Shown here piece after piece: positions 1 through 6,434 of a stretch of 33,983 nt of DNA. The stretch lies in assembly GCA_913009755.1 (NCBI GenBank), contig CAJVWU010000045.1, positions 1 to 33,983 of the forward strand, given 5' to 3'. Numbering within the stretch: position 1 is the first letter of the stretch; every line of letters begins with the position of its first letter. Under the pieces are notes generated by a model. The model was not told the origin of the DNA. It saw nothing but the letters and a program-made list of their open reading frames with translations, and did not search any database. This stretch comes from an uncultured Bacteroidia bacterium. GTDB taxonomy: Bacteria > Bacteroidota > Bacteroidia > Bacteroidales > F082. Position numbers and translations under genes: made by a program.

Positions 1-47
1 TCTAAAATCTTCGTAACTTGCTCCTGTGTAAAGTGTATTCTTTTCAT
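1..47 (-). CDS. IS3-family transposase orfA, N-terminal fragment (cut by window edge)
   Basis: Only 15 complete codons lie inside the window, beginning MKRIHFTQEQVTKIL on the minus strand. The pattern M-K-R-x-x-F-T-x-E-Q-(I/V)-x-x-I-L is how many IS3-group OrfA proteins begin; OrfA carries the helix-turn-helix that binds the element ends and is normally joined to OrfB by a -1 frameshift. The start at 47 follows a possible Bacteroidetes -7 box, TAAATTTG, on the minus strand (85 to 78), with no convincing -33 partner. The rest of the gene runs off the left edge, so completeness cannot be judged. The call rests on a short match read by eye. Confidence 0.5.
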   Translation of the reverse strand, partial: MKRIHFTQEQVTKIL

Positions 48-105
48 ATGCTAAATATTTTAAAGTTTTATCAACTCCAAATTTAGTTAAGATGCACTTT
101 ACACA
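25..105. repeat. Inverted repeat across the start of the IS3 orfA, probable left end of the IS
   Basis: TGTGTAAAGTGTAT at 25-38 (plus strand) is repeated with one mismatch as TGTGTAAAGTGCAT on the minus strand at 105-92. The outer copy begins with TG and is placed where an IS3-type left terminal repeat is expected, about 45-60 bases before orfA. The inner copy lies inside the first codons of orfA, so the start codon falls in the 53-base interval between the arms. The outer arm may be the true IS end; the inner arm may be a second transposase-binding site or form a hairpin in the mRNA. Confidence 0.45.
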
Positions 106-107
106 CT

Positions 108-345
108 TTTTGGGATAGTATCTTTTTCACCAAAAACAATTATTTGTCCGTTGTTTCAGAACTTCCGGATTCTCACGGTATGCTTTGCAAAGCCCCCACC
201 AACGATGCCTCAGAATTGAACGCGGGTTGTTTTGGGCTTTTACATAACTTCATTACCATATCTTTATAGCCCCCCCCATCTTTGTTGGTGTCCCCACCAC
301 CAACATTTTTTTGACTAACAAGTCTTTGTTCAACCGGCAAAAGAT
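108..345. other. Non-coding stretch with relic-like sequence and a hairpin
   Basis: No intact gene is visible. On the minus strand one frame is open without an ATG from about 247 to 140, and other frames hold short peptides, all closed by stops; this looks like repeat or decayed sequence, not a gene. AAAGCCC (about 190-196) and GGGCTTT (about 234-240) form the arms of an imperfect inverted repeat enclosing CCAAC/GTTG. A C-rich run occurs at about 270-277. A separate palindrome at 284-304 is listed on its own. The stretch lies between the IS3 end and the 3' end of the uracil-DNA glycosylase gene. Confidence 0.4.
284..304. repeat. GTTGGTG / CACCAAC palindrome
   Basis: GTTGGTG (284-290) and CACCAAC (298-304) are perfect 7-base arms around a 7-base loop. 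It lies 42 bases beyond the stop of the minus-strand glycosylase gene and has no T-tract typical of an intrinsic terminator on the gene's strand. The same arm sequence recurs at 17973-17996 and, as a variant, at 26507-26526. Confidence 0.6.
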
Positions 346-1014
346 TTACAAAACCAGGCTTTTCACAGTTTGGCGCAGTATTTCATTAAGTTTTTTCCGG
401 CGATATTGCATCACCCAGCGGGGATGGGGCAGCGGGACGATTTCGCTGAAAAGTCTTAAATCACTATTGAGCATTTGCAGGTATTCATAATTCTTGCCCT
501 GACCGAGACAATAGCATTTTCTGGAGTTGATGCCCAGTCCCACCTGCTCAACCAGACTTTTGGTGATAAATTTTTTCAGGCGATGCATCAACTCGGTTGA
601 GTCATAATAATTGTAGTTTTTCCCATCCTTTTTAAAACCCAGCGGACTGACGGCCCCAATGTAATAATGGCTGTAAAAATGATCGGGGCCACCCATCATT
701 TTGATCATCCGGTAAATGAAATCGGAGGACAATTCGGGTTTTTTATCAAAACCGTTTTTTATGCCACAATCTTTTTCAAGCCTTTTGGGATCGGTGAACG
801 GGATGCCCGTGACCCCGGCCCCAAAACGTCCTGGATTTATGCCGAGGATCAGCCGCCTGCCGTTGTTGTCGTTGTAATACTTGCTATAAAACCGGCGACA
901 GGCATCCATCACTTCCTGATTCTTATAAGGGTTCATCACTTCAATGCCCTCCGGTAATGGCCCTGTTATTTCCAACGACCGGTATAATTTCATTATTCTG
1001 TCGGAGAATGTCAT
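346..1014 (-). CDS. SMUG1-like uracil-DNA glycosylase family protein (DUF4918-type)
   Basis: Predicted base-excision-repair enzyme that would remove uracil or oxidised pyrimidines from DNA in the cytoplasm. The 222-residue protein has the SMUG-type first motif GINPGRFGAGVTG (about residues 58-70), close to the GMNPGPxGMxQTG seen in SMUG1, and the second motif PLPHPRW with His near 197. Family usage suggests DUF4918, a Bacteroidetes branch of the uracil-DNA glycosylase superfamily. A longer reading frame reaches 1110 but would overlap the end of the radical SAM gene; the ATG at 1014 leaves a 4-base gap to that gene's stop and begins just before the conserved domain, so it is preferred. It is the last gene of the operon starting at 4349. 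Substrate range is not shown by the sequence. Confidence 0.8.
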   Translation of the reverse strand: MTFSDRIMKLYRSLEITGPLPEGIEVMNPYKNQEVMDACRRFYSKYYNDNNGRRLILGINPGRFGAGVTGIPFTDPKRLEKDCGIKNGFDKKPELSSDFIYRMIKMMGGPDHFYSHYYIGAVSPLGFKKDGKNYNYYDSTELMHRLKKFITKSLVEQVGLGINSRKCYCLGQGKNYEYLQMLNSDLRLFSEIVPLPHPRWVMQYRRKKLNEILRQTVKSLVL

Positions 1015-1018
1015 AAGA

Positions 1019-2164
1019 TCAATTCCAAACTCCGGCAATGGGTGTCCCACAGTAACCGCATTTTCCGTCTTTAATGTGGTTCTGCAAGACCTTAAAGCCG
1101 TTTCGTTCAATCAATAGTTTTTTACAGGAAGGGCAATAGGTATTCTGGCCTTCGCTGCCGGGGACATTGCCAACATAAACAAAATTCAACCCGGCATTCA
1201 TCGCCATTTCGCGCGCCTTGTTGAGTGTTTCAACAGGGGTAGGCGGCAGATTGGTGAGTTTGTATGCAGGATGGAAACGGCTGAAATGCAGCGGTGTATT
1301 TTCAAATCCGTTGTCGTACAACCAGTCAACCATCTTTTGGATCATATCCATATCATCTGTCCACGACGGAACAATAAGATTAGTAATTTCAAGCCACACT
1401 CCTTCTTCTTTCATCACTTTAAGGGTGTTCAGCACCGGCTGAAGGGTTCCCGCATTCAGCATTTCATAAGTTTTGTCACTCAGCGATTTCAGGTCAATGT
1501 TGGCTGCATCAAGGTATTTGCAGATGTCCCTCAAGGGCTGCTCGTTAATGTAACCTGCTGAAACAAACACATTTTTTAATCCTTGCAGCCTGGCAATCTT
1601 TGCCGTGTCATAAACATATTCATAAAAAACAATAGGTTCCGAATAAGTATAAGCGATGGACCGGGTTTTGTATTTCAACGCTTCTTCAACCACCTGATCG
1701 GGCATCAGGTCGTAATTGCGTGTTTCGTTTGGACCCACCTGTGAAATTGTATAATTCTGGCAATTAAGGCAGGCCAGATCGCAACCTGCCGTGGCTATTG
1801 AATAAGCCAGTGATTGGGGCAAAAAATGGTTAAGCGGCTTTTTCTCAATGGGGTCAATGTGGATGGCACATGGATTACCGTAAACCATGGTATAAAGTTT
1901 ACCGCCGAAATTCTGGCGTGTCCGGCAATCACCCACTTTCCCTTCCTTAATTTCACAATGTTGCGGACAAAGTTTACATTTGAGGCCTTTGGGCGTGTTG
2001 ATGTAGTAGATGGCCTCCTTGCTCCATTTCCAGGGTTTGTCATTATCAGGTACCATAGTTGTTAATGCTTTTGCCGGCAGGCTTCCTTGCAATGCCAAAG
2101 TTCCTGCACCTGCCAGGCTGAGTTTTAAAAAATCCCGTTTTGTCAACAAAAAATCTTTCATCAT
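1019..2164 (-). CDS. amrS: AmmeMemoRadiSam system radical SAM enzyme AmrS with Tat-like leader
   Basis: Radical S-adenosylmethionine enzyme of the AmmeMemoRadiSam set, whose reaction is unknown. The iron-sulfur motif CxxxCxxC is at Cys128, 132 and 135 (CDLACLNC). Further cysteines lie before it (63, 66, 70, 80) and at the C-terminus (344, 347, 369, 372), the latter arranged like a zinc ribbon. Domain order fits AmrS (PflA-like branch) of about 340-380 residues. The N-terminus has TKRDFLKLSLAGAGTLAL followed by AKA, resembling a Tat signal with Lys-Arg in place of Arg-Arg, which would suit export of a folded Fe-S protein. Two adjacent start codons (2164, 2161) are possible. It sits 31 bases after the membrane protein gene and 4 before the glycosylase gene; the Memo-AMMECR1 partner is divergent at 4411. 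Confidence 0.88.
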   Translation of the reverse strand: MMKDFLLTKRDFLKLSLAGAGTLALQGSLPAKALTTMVPDNDKPWKWSKEAIYYINTPKGLKCKLCPQHCEIKEGKVGDCRTRQNFGGKLYTMVYGNPCAIHIDPIEKKPLNHFLPQSLAYSIATAGCDLACLNCQNYTISQVGPNETRNYDLMPDQVVEEALKYKTRSIAYTYSEPIVFYEYVYDTAKIARLQGLKNVFVSAGYINEQPLRDICKYLDAANIDLKSLSDKTYEMLNAGTLQPVLNTLKVMKEEGVWLEITNLIVPSWTDDMDMIQKMVDWLYDNGFENTPLHFSRFHPAYKLTNLPPTPVETLNKAREMAMNAGLNFVYVGNVPGSEGQNTYCPSCKKLLIERNGFKVLQNHIKDGKCGYCGTPIAGVWN

Positions 2165-2195
2165 CCTTTAAAATTATCCACTTGTTAAATTTGTT

Positions 2196-4349
2196 TTAAA
2201 GATACTTCAATTTATGCTTAACTGTCAAGATAAATAATGTTAAAAAATGCAAACCGGATAAAATAATCATTGTAACGACCAGACCGTAAACCGGAATGAT
2301 ATAAATAGCAACTAGAAGGCTCCCCAGTGCCGAACCGGCCAAATCGGAAGAGTAAACCGAGGCAATGGTCTTCCCCGGTGATTTTTTTATTTTACAAACA
2401 GCAATCCCATATTGATATCCGACCAACAGGGCAATGACAAGCATGGCTGCAGAAAAAACCAGACGTGTGAAGGCATCATCCTGTATAAAACGGGAAACCA
2501 GGAAATAACCGGCCAAAGCCAGGATGAACAATCCCTCGATAAGTTGCACTTTCATCACAAGCTTCATGATGTTGCGGTCAGCACAGTTTTTGCTCAATAA
2601 CGACCCCACGGTGAGCCCGGCCATAAAAATTGTTATGATCACCCCGAGAAAGAGATAGACGTATCCGAAAATCACCTGAAAAGCAATGAGCAGCGAAACC
2701 TCGGCCGCAGCACCGGTAAAACCGCTGGTGAACATGGCCGTGGCAAAAGGTTTTGAAAAAATAAGAAAAAGTATGGCCAGCACAAGACAAAACACCGGGA
2801 TAACCCAGATATTGGTCCCGTAAAAGCTGAGCCAGTGACGGATGTATATAAGATACACCGAGGGTTTGAAATCGTGGTTTAACAAAGTGCTGCCCTTAAA
2901 ATCGGACACGATTTGCTGCGAACGGAATTGAATAAGGGCATCATTCAGATAGGCATCGTTCACATAAGTATTTTTGAGGTGTAGTGCTTTGTAGCGTTGG
3001 GCAAAATCAATGGAAAGCGTACTGTCGGAAGCCAGAAAATAGAGTTTTTTGCCGGGGACAACCAAAACATGCGGAAAAGATTTTTTCAGGCTGTTATATA
3101 CAGATGACTGCAATTCCACTTCATCGTTGCTCATATAGTTTTCGGATGACGTCAGACGGGTGGATATTAATCCGCCGGGGCGGAGAAGACGTTTGAGCCG
3201 GTGATAAAACTCAACCGTAAAAAACCGGTTTAACTCGGCACTGGAAGGGGGCGGCTCGTTAACAAAAATAACATCATATTTTTCGGCGGTCTTTTTTATA
3301 TATATCAACGGGTCTTCGGCATAAGTCCTGATGCGCTTATCGTTGAGGTAAGTCGTGTATTCCCTTGTTATCTTAAATATCGCAGGATTGACTTCAAGAT
3401 AGTCAAGCCTTTTCACATCCTTGTATTTCAGCACTTCCAGGGTAGTACCCGTCATACCTCCCCCGATCAAAAGGACATCTTTGGCATCGGGCCGTTGGAG
3501 CATGGCATAATGGATATCCTCTTCTTTTTGGGCAACATCACCCGTTGAAAAAAGTAAAACGCCGTTCTCAAAAAAGTTCATCTGCCCCCCGGTTTCGGTA
3601 ATGGTCAGGTTGCCATAAGCCGTTTCTTTGGAAAGCAATATCTTTTGGCCGGAAAATAATTTCTCTTTGGCCAGTTTGTCCGGGTCATGTTGATAAATCA
3701 ACAACATCAAAACCAGGGTAATGACAACAAAAACAAAACTTTCGAGAAATTTTCCCTGTCTGAAATCATGTATCCCGAAATATATCAGGTTGATGATCAT
3801 CAGGTATTCCAGGCTTCTGAAATTATTGATCTGCAGATAAAAAATAAAAAACAGGCTGATCAACCCACCGCCCACTAAACTTCCCAGCGATTCAAAAGCA
3901 TAAAAATCCTGCATCTTGCCCCTGCCCTGCCCCGATGTAATGTTGATGATGCTGAAAAGCAGCCCCCCGGTAAAACAAAATGGGAAAAGCAACAATGTGG
4001 AGTAGCCTGCCACTTCAACAAGTGAGGCCATCCTTCCCGGTTCCAGTATGTCATTTCTGAAATATTCGATACTAAAAGCGGCCACCAACGGGTAAATGCT
4101 AATAAAAGTAAACAAAACCCTGAGCAGGTTATCATAATTTTTTCCGGATTTCAGGAACTGACCGATCCATGATCCCAGGGCTGTAATAAGCAACCAGATG
4201 GACAACAACAAACCGATCACCAGTTCGTTGCCACTGAACACCATTAAAAACTCGCGCAACAAAATGATCTGGGCACCAAGCAGAGTAAACCCGAGAAAAA
4301 ATACATCGGCCAGCAACAGGCGGTTACTTATATATTTTTCAGCATCCAT
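2196..4349 (-). CDS. Polytopic membrane protein with spermidine synthase-like domain
   Basis: A 717-residue fusion: about seven hydrophobic segments (residues 11-219), a soluble Rossmann-type domain (about 240-500), then about seven more membrane segments (514-710). The soluble part has LLIGGGMTGTTLEVLK (293-308) and LDYLEVNP (315-322), the nucleotide/SAM-binding features of spermidine synthases, and the FFTVEFY element. Where true aminopropyltransferases have an Asp-x-x-Asp-Pro catalytic stretch this protein reads VNEPPPSS (363-370), so both aspartates are missing. It may therefore bind a SAM-like ligand or polyamine without classical synthase chemistry. It is the first gene of the operon with amrS and the glycosylase, with 61 bases to the divergent Memo-AMMECR1 gene. 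If the N-terminus is inside and the count of seven is right, the soluble domain would face the periplasm; this is uncertain. Confidence 0.8.
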   Translation of the reverse strand: MDAEKYISNRLLLADVFFLGFTLLGAQIILLREFLMVFSGNELVIGLLLSIWLLITALGSWIGQFLKSGKNYDNLLRVLFTFISIYPLVAAFSIEYFRNDILEPGRMASLVEVAGYSTLLLFPFCFTGGLLFSIINITSGQGRGKMQDFYAFESLGSLVGGGLISLFFIFYLQINNFRSLEYLMIINLIYFGIHDFRQGKFLESFVFVVITLVLMLLIYQHDPDKLAKEKLFSGQKILLSKETAYGNLTITETGGQMNFFENGVLLFSTGDVAQKEEDIHYAMLQRPDAKDVLLIGGGMTGTTLEVLKYKDVKRLDYLEVNPAIFKITREYTTYLNDKRIRTYAEDPLIYIKKTAEKYDVIFVNEPPPSSAELNRFFTVEFYHRLKRLLRPGGLISTRLTSSENYMSNDEVELQSSVYNSLKKSFPHVLVVPGKKLYFLASDSTLSIDFAQRYKALHLKNTYVNDAYLNDALIQFRSQQIVSDFKGSTLLNHDFKPSVYLIYIRHWLSFYGTNIWVIPVFCLVLAILFLIFSKPFATAMFTSGFTGAAAEVSLLIAFQVIFGYVYLFLGVIITIFMAGLTVGSLLSKNCADRNIMKLVMKVQLIEGLFILALAGYFLVSRFIQDDAFTRLVFSAAMLVIALLVGYQYGIAVCKIKKSPGKTIASVYSSDLAGSALGSLLVAIYIIPVYGLVVTMIILSGLHFLTLFILTVKHKLKYL

Positions 4350-4353
4350 CGGC

Positions 4354-4384
4354 TTGATTTTTCCTTTAAGTTTCCGTAAATTTG
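4354..4384 (+). promoter_or_regulatory. Candidate Bacteroidetes promoter for the Memo-AMMECR1 gene
   Basis: TTG at 4354-4356 and TAAATTTG at 4377-4384 are 20 bases apart, matching the Bacteroidetes -33/-7 pattern. Transcription would begin near 4390, giving a leader of about 20 bases before the ATG at 4411. It lies in the 61-base divergent intergenic region. Confidence 0.45.
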
Positions 4385-4410
4385 GCTGTTAATTACTGTG
4401 AAGTAAAGTT

Positions 4411-5934
4411 ATGAAAACCATGAATAAAATCAAAATCTTCGGCTTGATAACCCTTATGACATGGTTATCAGTGTTTACCGGCTTCGCTCAAACAAAAATT
4501 GACCGCAAACCGTATGCTGCGGGAAGATTTTATGAAGCCGATTCTGCCAAACTGGTGAACAACCTCGGTGTTTTATTCGGCAAAGCGAAAAGCCATAACC
4601 TTCAGCATATATTGGCGCTTATCTGCCCGCATGCCGGTTATGCCTATTCGGGTGAGGTTGCCGCAACCGCTTATAAACAACTTGAACCCGAAGCCGAATA
4701 TGACAACATCTTTTTAATCGGCTCTTCGCATACGATGTATCTTGACGGAGCTTCGGTTTATTCGGCAGGCAACTATCTCACACCGTTGGGCGAAGTAAAA
4801 GTAAACACGGCCCTTGCAAAGCAACTGATTGCCGAAAACAAATATATCTCTTTTGTGCCGCAGGCACATTCGCACGAACACAGCCTTGAGAATCAGTTGC
4901 CGTTTCTCCAGTATTATCTGAAAAAGCCTTTCAGGATCGTACCGGTTATCATCGGCACTAATGATAAAAAAGAACTGCAATCCCTTGCCAACACGCTGAA
5001 ACCTTATCTCAACGACAAAAACCTTTTTATCATCAGCAGCGATTTTTCCCACTATCCCCGTTACCGCAATGCCCAAAATGCCGACAGCACAACGGCCAGG
5101 GGAATCCTGACAAACAATCCGGAAAAATTTATCGAAGCCCTCCGGCAAAACAGCCGTAAAGATTTTCCGGGCCTGGTGACCAGTGCCTGTGGGCAGTCAT
5201 CCATCCTTACCCTGCTTTACATGACACAAAACATGCCCGATGTTCATTTTGTCCCGCTCAAATACATGAATTCGGGGGATGTTGCACCGGGAGACAAAAG
5301 CCGTGTTGTGGGCTATTTTTCCATTGCCCTGGTTGACCCGAAAATTCAAAGTGCAAATGACTTTCTTACACTTTCCGATAAAAAGGAACTGCTGAAAATT
5401 GCCAGGGCAACCCTTGAGGATTATATCAACAAAAAACAAATACCGGAGATTGATAAAAGCAAGCTGTCCAAAGACCTGATGGTACACAGTGGCGCTTTCG
5501 TAACCTTAAACAAGAACCATAATCTGAGGGGTTGCATTGGCCGGTTTACGGCAGATGAGCCTTTGTATAAGGTAGTACAGCAGATGACCATTGCCGCCGC
5601 CACACAAGACTACCGTTTTCAGGTTGTGAGGCCGTCCGAGTTGCCGTTGATTGACATTGAAATCTCAGTATTAACGCCGATGAAGAAAATCAATTCCATT
5701 GATGAGATCAAACTGGGTCGTGACGGCATTTACATTGTAAAAGGCAATCACAGCGGCACATTTCTGCCACAGGTAGCTACGGAAACGGGGTGGACCAGGA
5801 AAGAGTTCCTCGGCCACTGTGCGCAGGACAAAGCCGGCATAGGCTGGGACGGATGGAAAGATGCGGAGATTTATACATACCAGGCCATTGTGTTCAGTGA
5901 GGATAAGAACATTATACAATCACCAAAAGAATAA
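4411..5934 (+). CDS. Secreted Memo-AMMECR1 fusion (AmmeMemoRadiSam proteins B and A)
   Basis: Two AmmeMemoRadiSam families in one 507-residue chain. Residues 1-26 look like a Sec signal peptide ending GFAQ. Residues about 30-310 are a Memo domain: the putative metal-site residues of human Memo (His49, His81, His192, Cys244) appear as PHAGY His74, SSHT His107, SDFSHY His214 and SAC Cys260; HSHEHSLE (153-160) is also conserved. Residues about 318-495 are an AMMECR1 domain with its signature LRGCIG at 372-377. Neither biochemical role is settled; Memo is related to class III ring-opening dioxygenases and human MEMO1 has been reported to bind metals. The partner amrS is on the opposite strand of the same locus. 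A second ATG at 4420 would also give a usable signal peptide. Confidence 0.9.
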   Translation: MKTMNKIKIFGLITLMTWLSVFTGFAQTKIDRKPYAAGRFYEADSAKLVNNLGVLFGKAKSHNLQHILALICPHAGYAYSGEVAATAYKQLEPEAEYDNIFLIGSSHTMYLDGASVYSAGNYLTPLGEVKVNTALAKQLIAENKYISFVPQAHSHEHSLENQLPFLQYYLKKPFRIVPVIIGTNDKKELQSLANTLKPYLNDKNLFIISSDFSHYPRYRNAQNADSTTARGILTNNPEKFIEALRQNSRKDFPGLVTSACGQSSILTLLYMTQNMPDVHFVPLKYMNSGDVAPGDKSRVVGYFSIALVDPKIQSANDFLTLSDKKELLKIARATLEDYINKKQIPEIDKSKLSKDLMVHSGAFVTLNKNHNLRGCIGRFTADEPLYKVVQQMTIAAATQDYRFQVVRPSELPLIDIEISVLTPMKKINSIDEIKLGRDGIYIVKGNHSGTFLPQVATETGWTRKEFLGHCAQDKAGIGWDGWKDAEIYTYQAIVFSEDKNIIQSPKE

Positions 5935-5938
5935 AGAA

Positions 5939-6376
5939 ATGAGAACCTATATTTTATTATTGTCCCTAATGATAGCCATATCATGCTCTAAAGAAAATCA
6001 GCAAGAAAATCAAAAAGAATTAGAAATTAATATTACTAAAACAGAATGGTACACTTCAATTTCAGACCGGGGATTTGGGGAAGTGTATTTAAACATTGAA
6101 GGAAACACAAATGCAGAGTTGGTAACGATTGACACTTATGGGGATGGACTGGCCGGATGTTATGTAGTCAAACTGGATAAAAACAAGAATTTTTCAGAAA
6201 AAATAATGATATTATTTCATCCTAACCCGGACACCCTGCCAAAAAAATATCAAACGTATGTGAATGCTTATGAGAAATCTGAATCACCTGATGTTATAGA
6301 TTGCAGAACAGGAACAGGTAATAAAATCAGAAAGTTAATTGAAAGTGGTTACGTGACCTTTAAACAAAGGGATTAA
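5939..6376 (+). CDS. Small predicted lipoprotein, function unknown
   Basis: A 145-residue protein not recognised as a known family. The first residues MRTYILLLSLMIAISC form a short hydrophobic leader ending in a lipobox-like AISC, so Cys16 would be lipidated and the protein anchored in an envelope membrane. The mature part begins with a Lys/Glu/Gln/Asn-rich tether and continues as a mixed beta domain with two further cysteines. The ATG at 5939 is chosen over an upstream in-frame start at 5861 because it begins the signal peptide and follows the Memo-AMMECR1 stop by 4 bases; the upstream start would overlap that gene by 74 bases. Tight spacing suggests co-transcription. It is noticeably more AT-rich than the gene before it. 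Confidence 0.7.
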   Translation: MRTYILLLSLMIAISCSKENQQENQKELEINITKTEWYTSISDRGFGEVYLNIEGNTNAELVTIDTYGDGLAGCYVVKLDKNKNFSEKIMILFHPNPDTLPKKYQTYVNAYEKSESPDVIDCRTGTGNKIRKLIESGYVTFKQRD

Positions 6377-6434
6377 TCAGAATTGTCCGTCCATAAAACA
6401 GTTTCATCTAATTTGAGGCAGTGTGCTTAATCGG

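Noticed and set aside
667-957. Plus-strand open frame of 96 codons
   Set aside because: Lies wholly antisense to the glycosylase gene, with no recognisable domain or signal; a shadow frame.
1015-1110. Extended N-terminus of the uracil-DNA glycosylase frame up to 1110
   Set aside because: It overlaps the coding end of amrS, adds residues with no family resemblance, and the ATG at 1014 gives a 4-base gap in front of the conserved domain.
1019-2164. Naming the radical SAM protein as a pyruvate-formate-lyase activating enzyme
   Set aside because: The CxxxCxxC motif is shared, but the extra N- and C-terminal cysteine sets, the length and the Memo-AMMECR1 partner fit AmrS, and no pyruvate formate-lyase gene is present.
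5861-5938. Earlier start for the small lipoprotein gene
   Set aside because: It would overlap the Memo-AMMECR1 gene by 74 bases and bury the signal peptide; the ATG at 5939 starts exactly at the leader.
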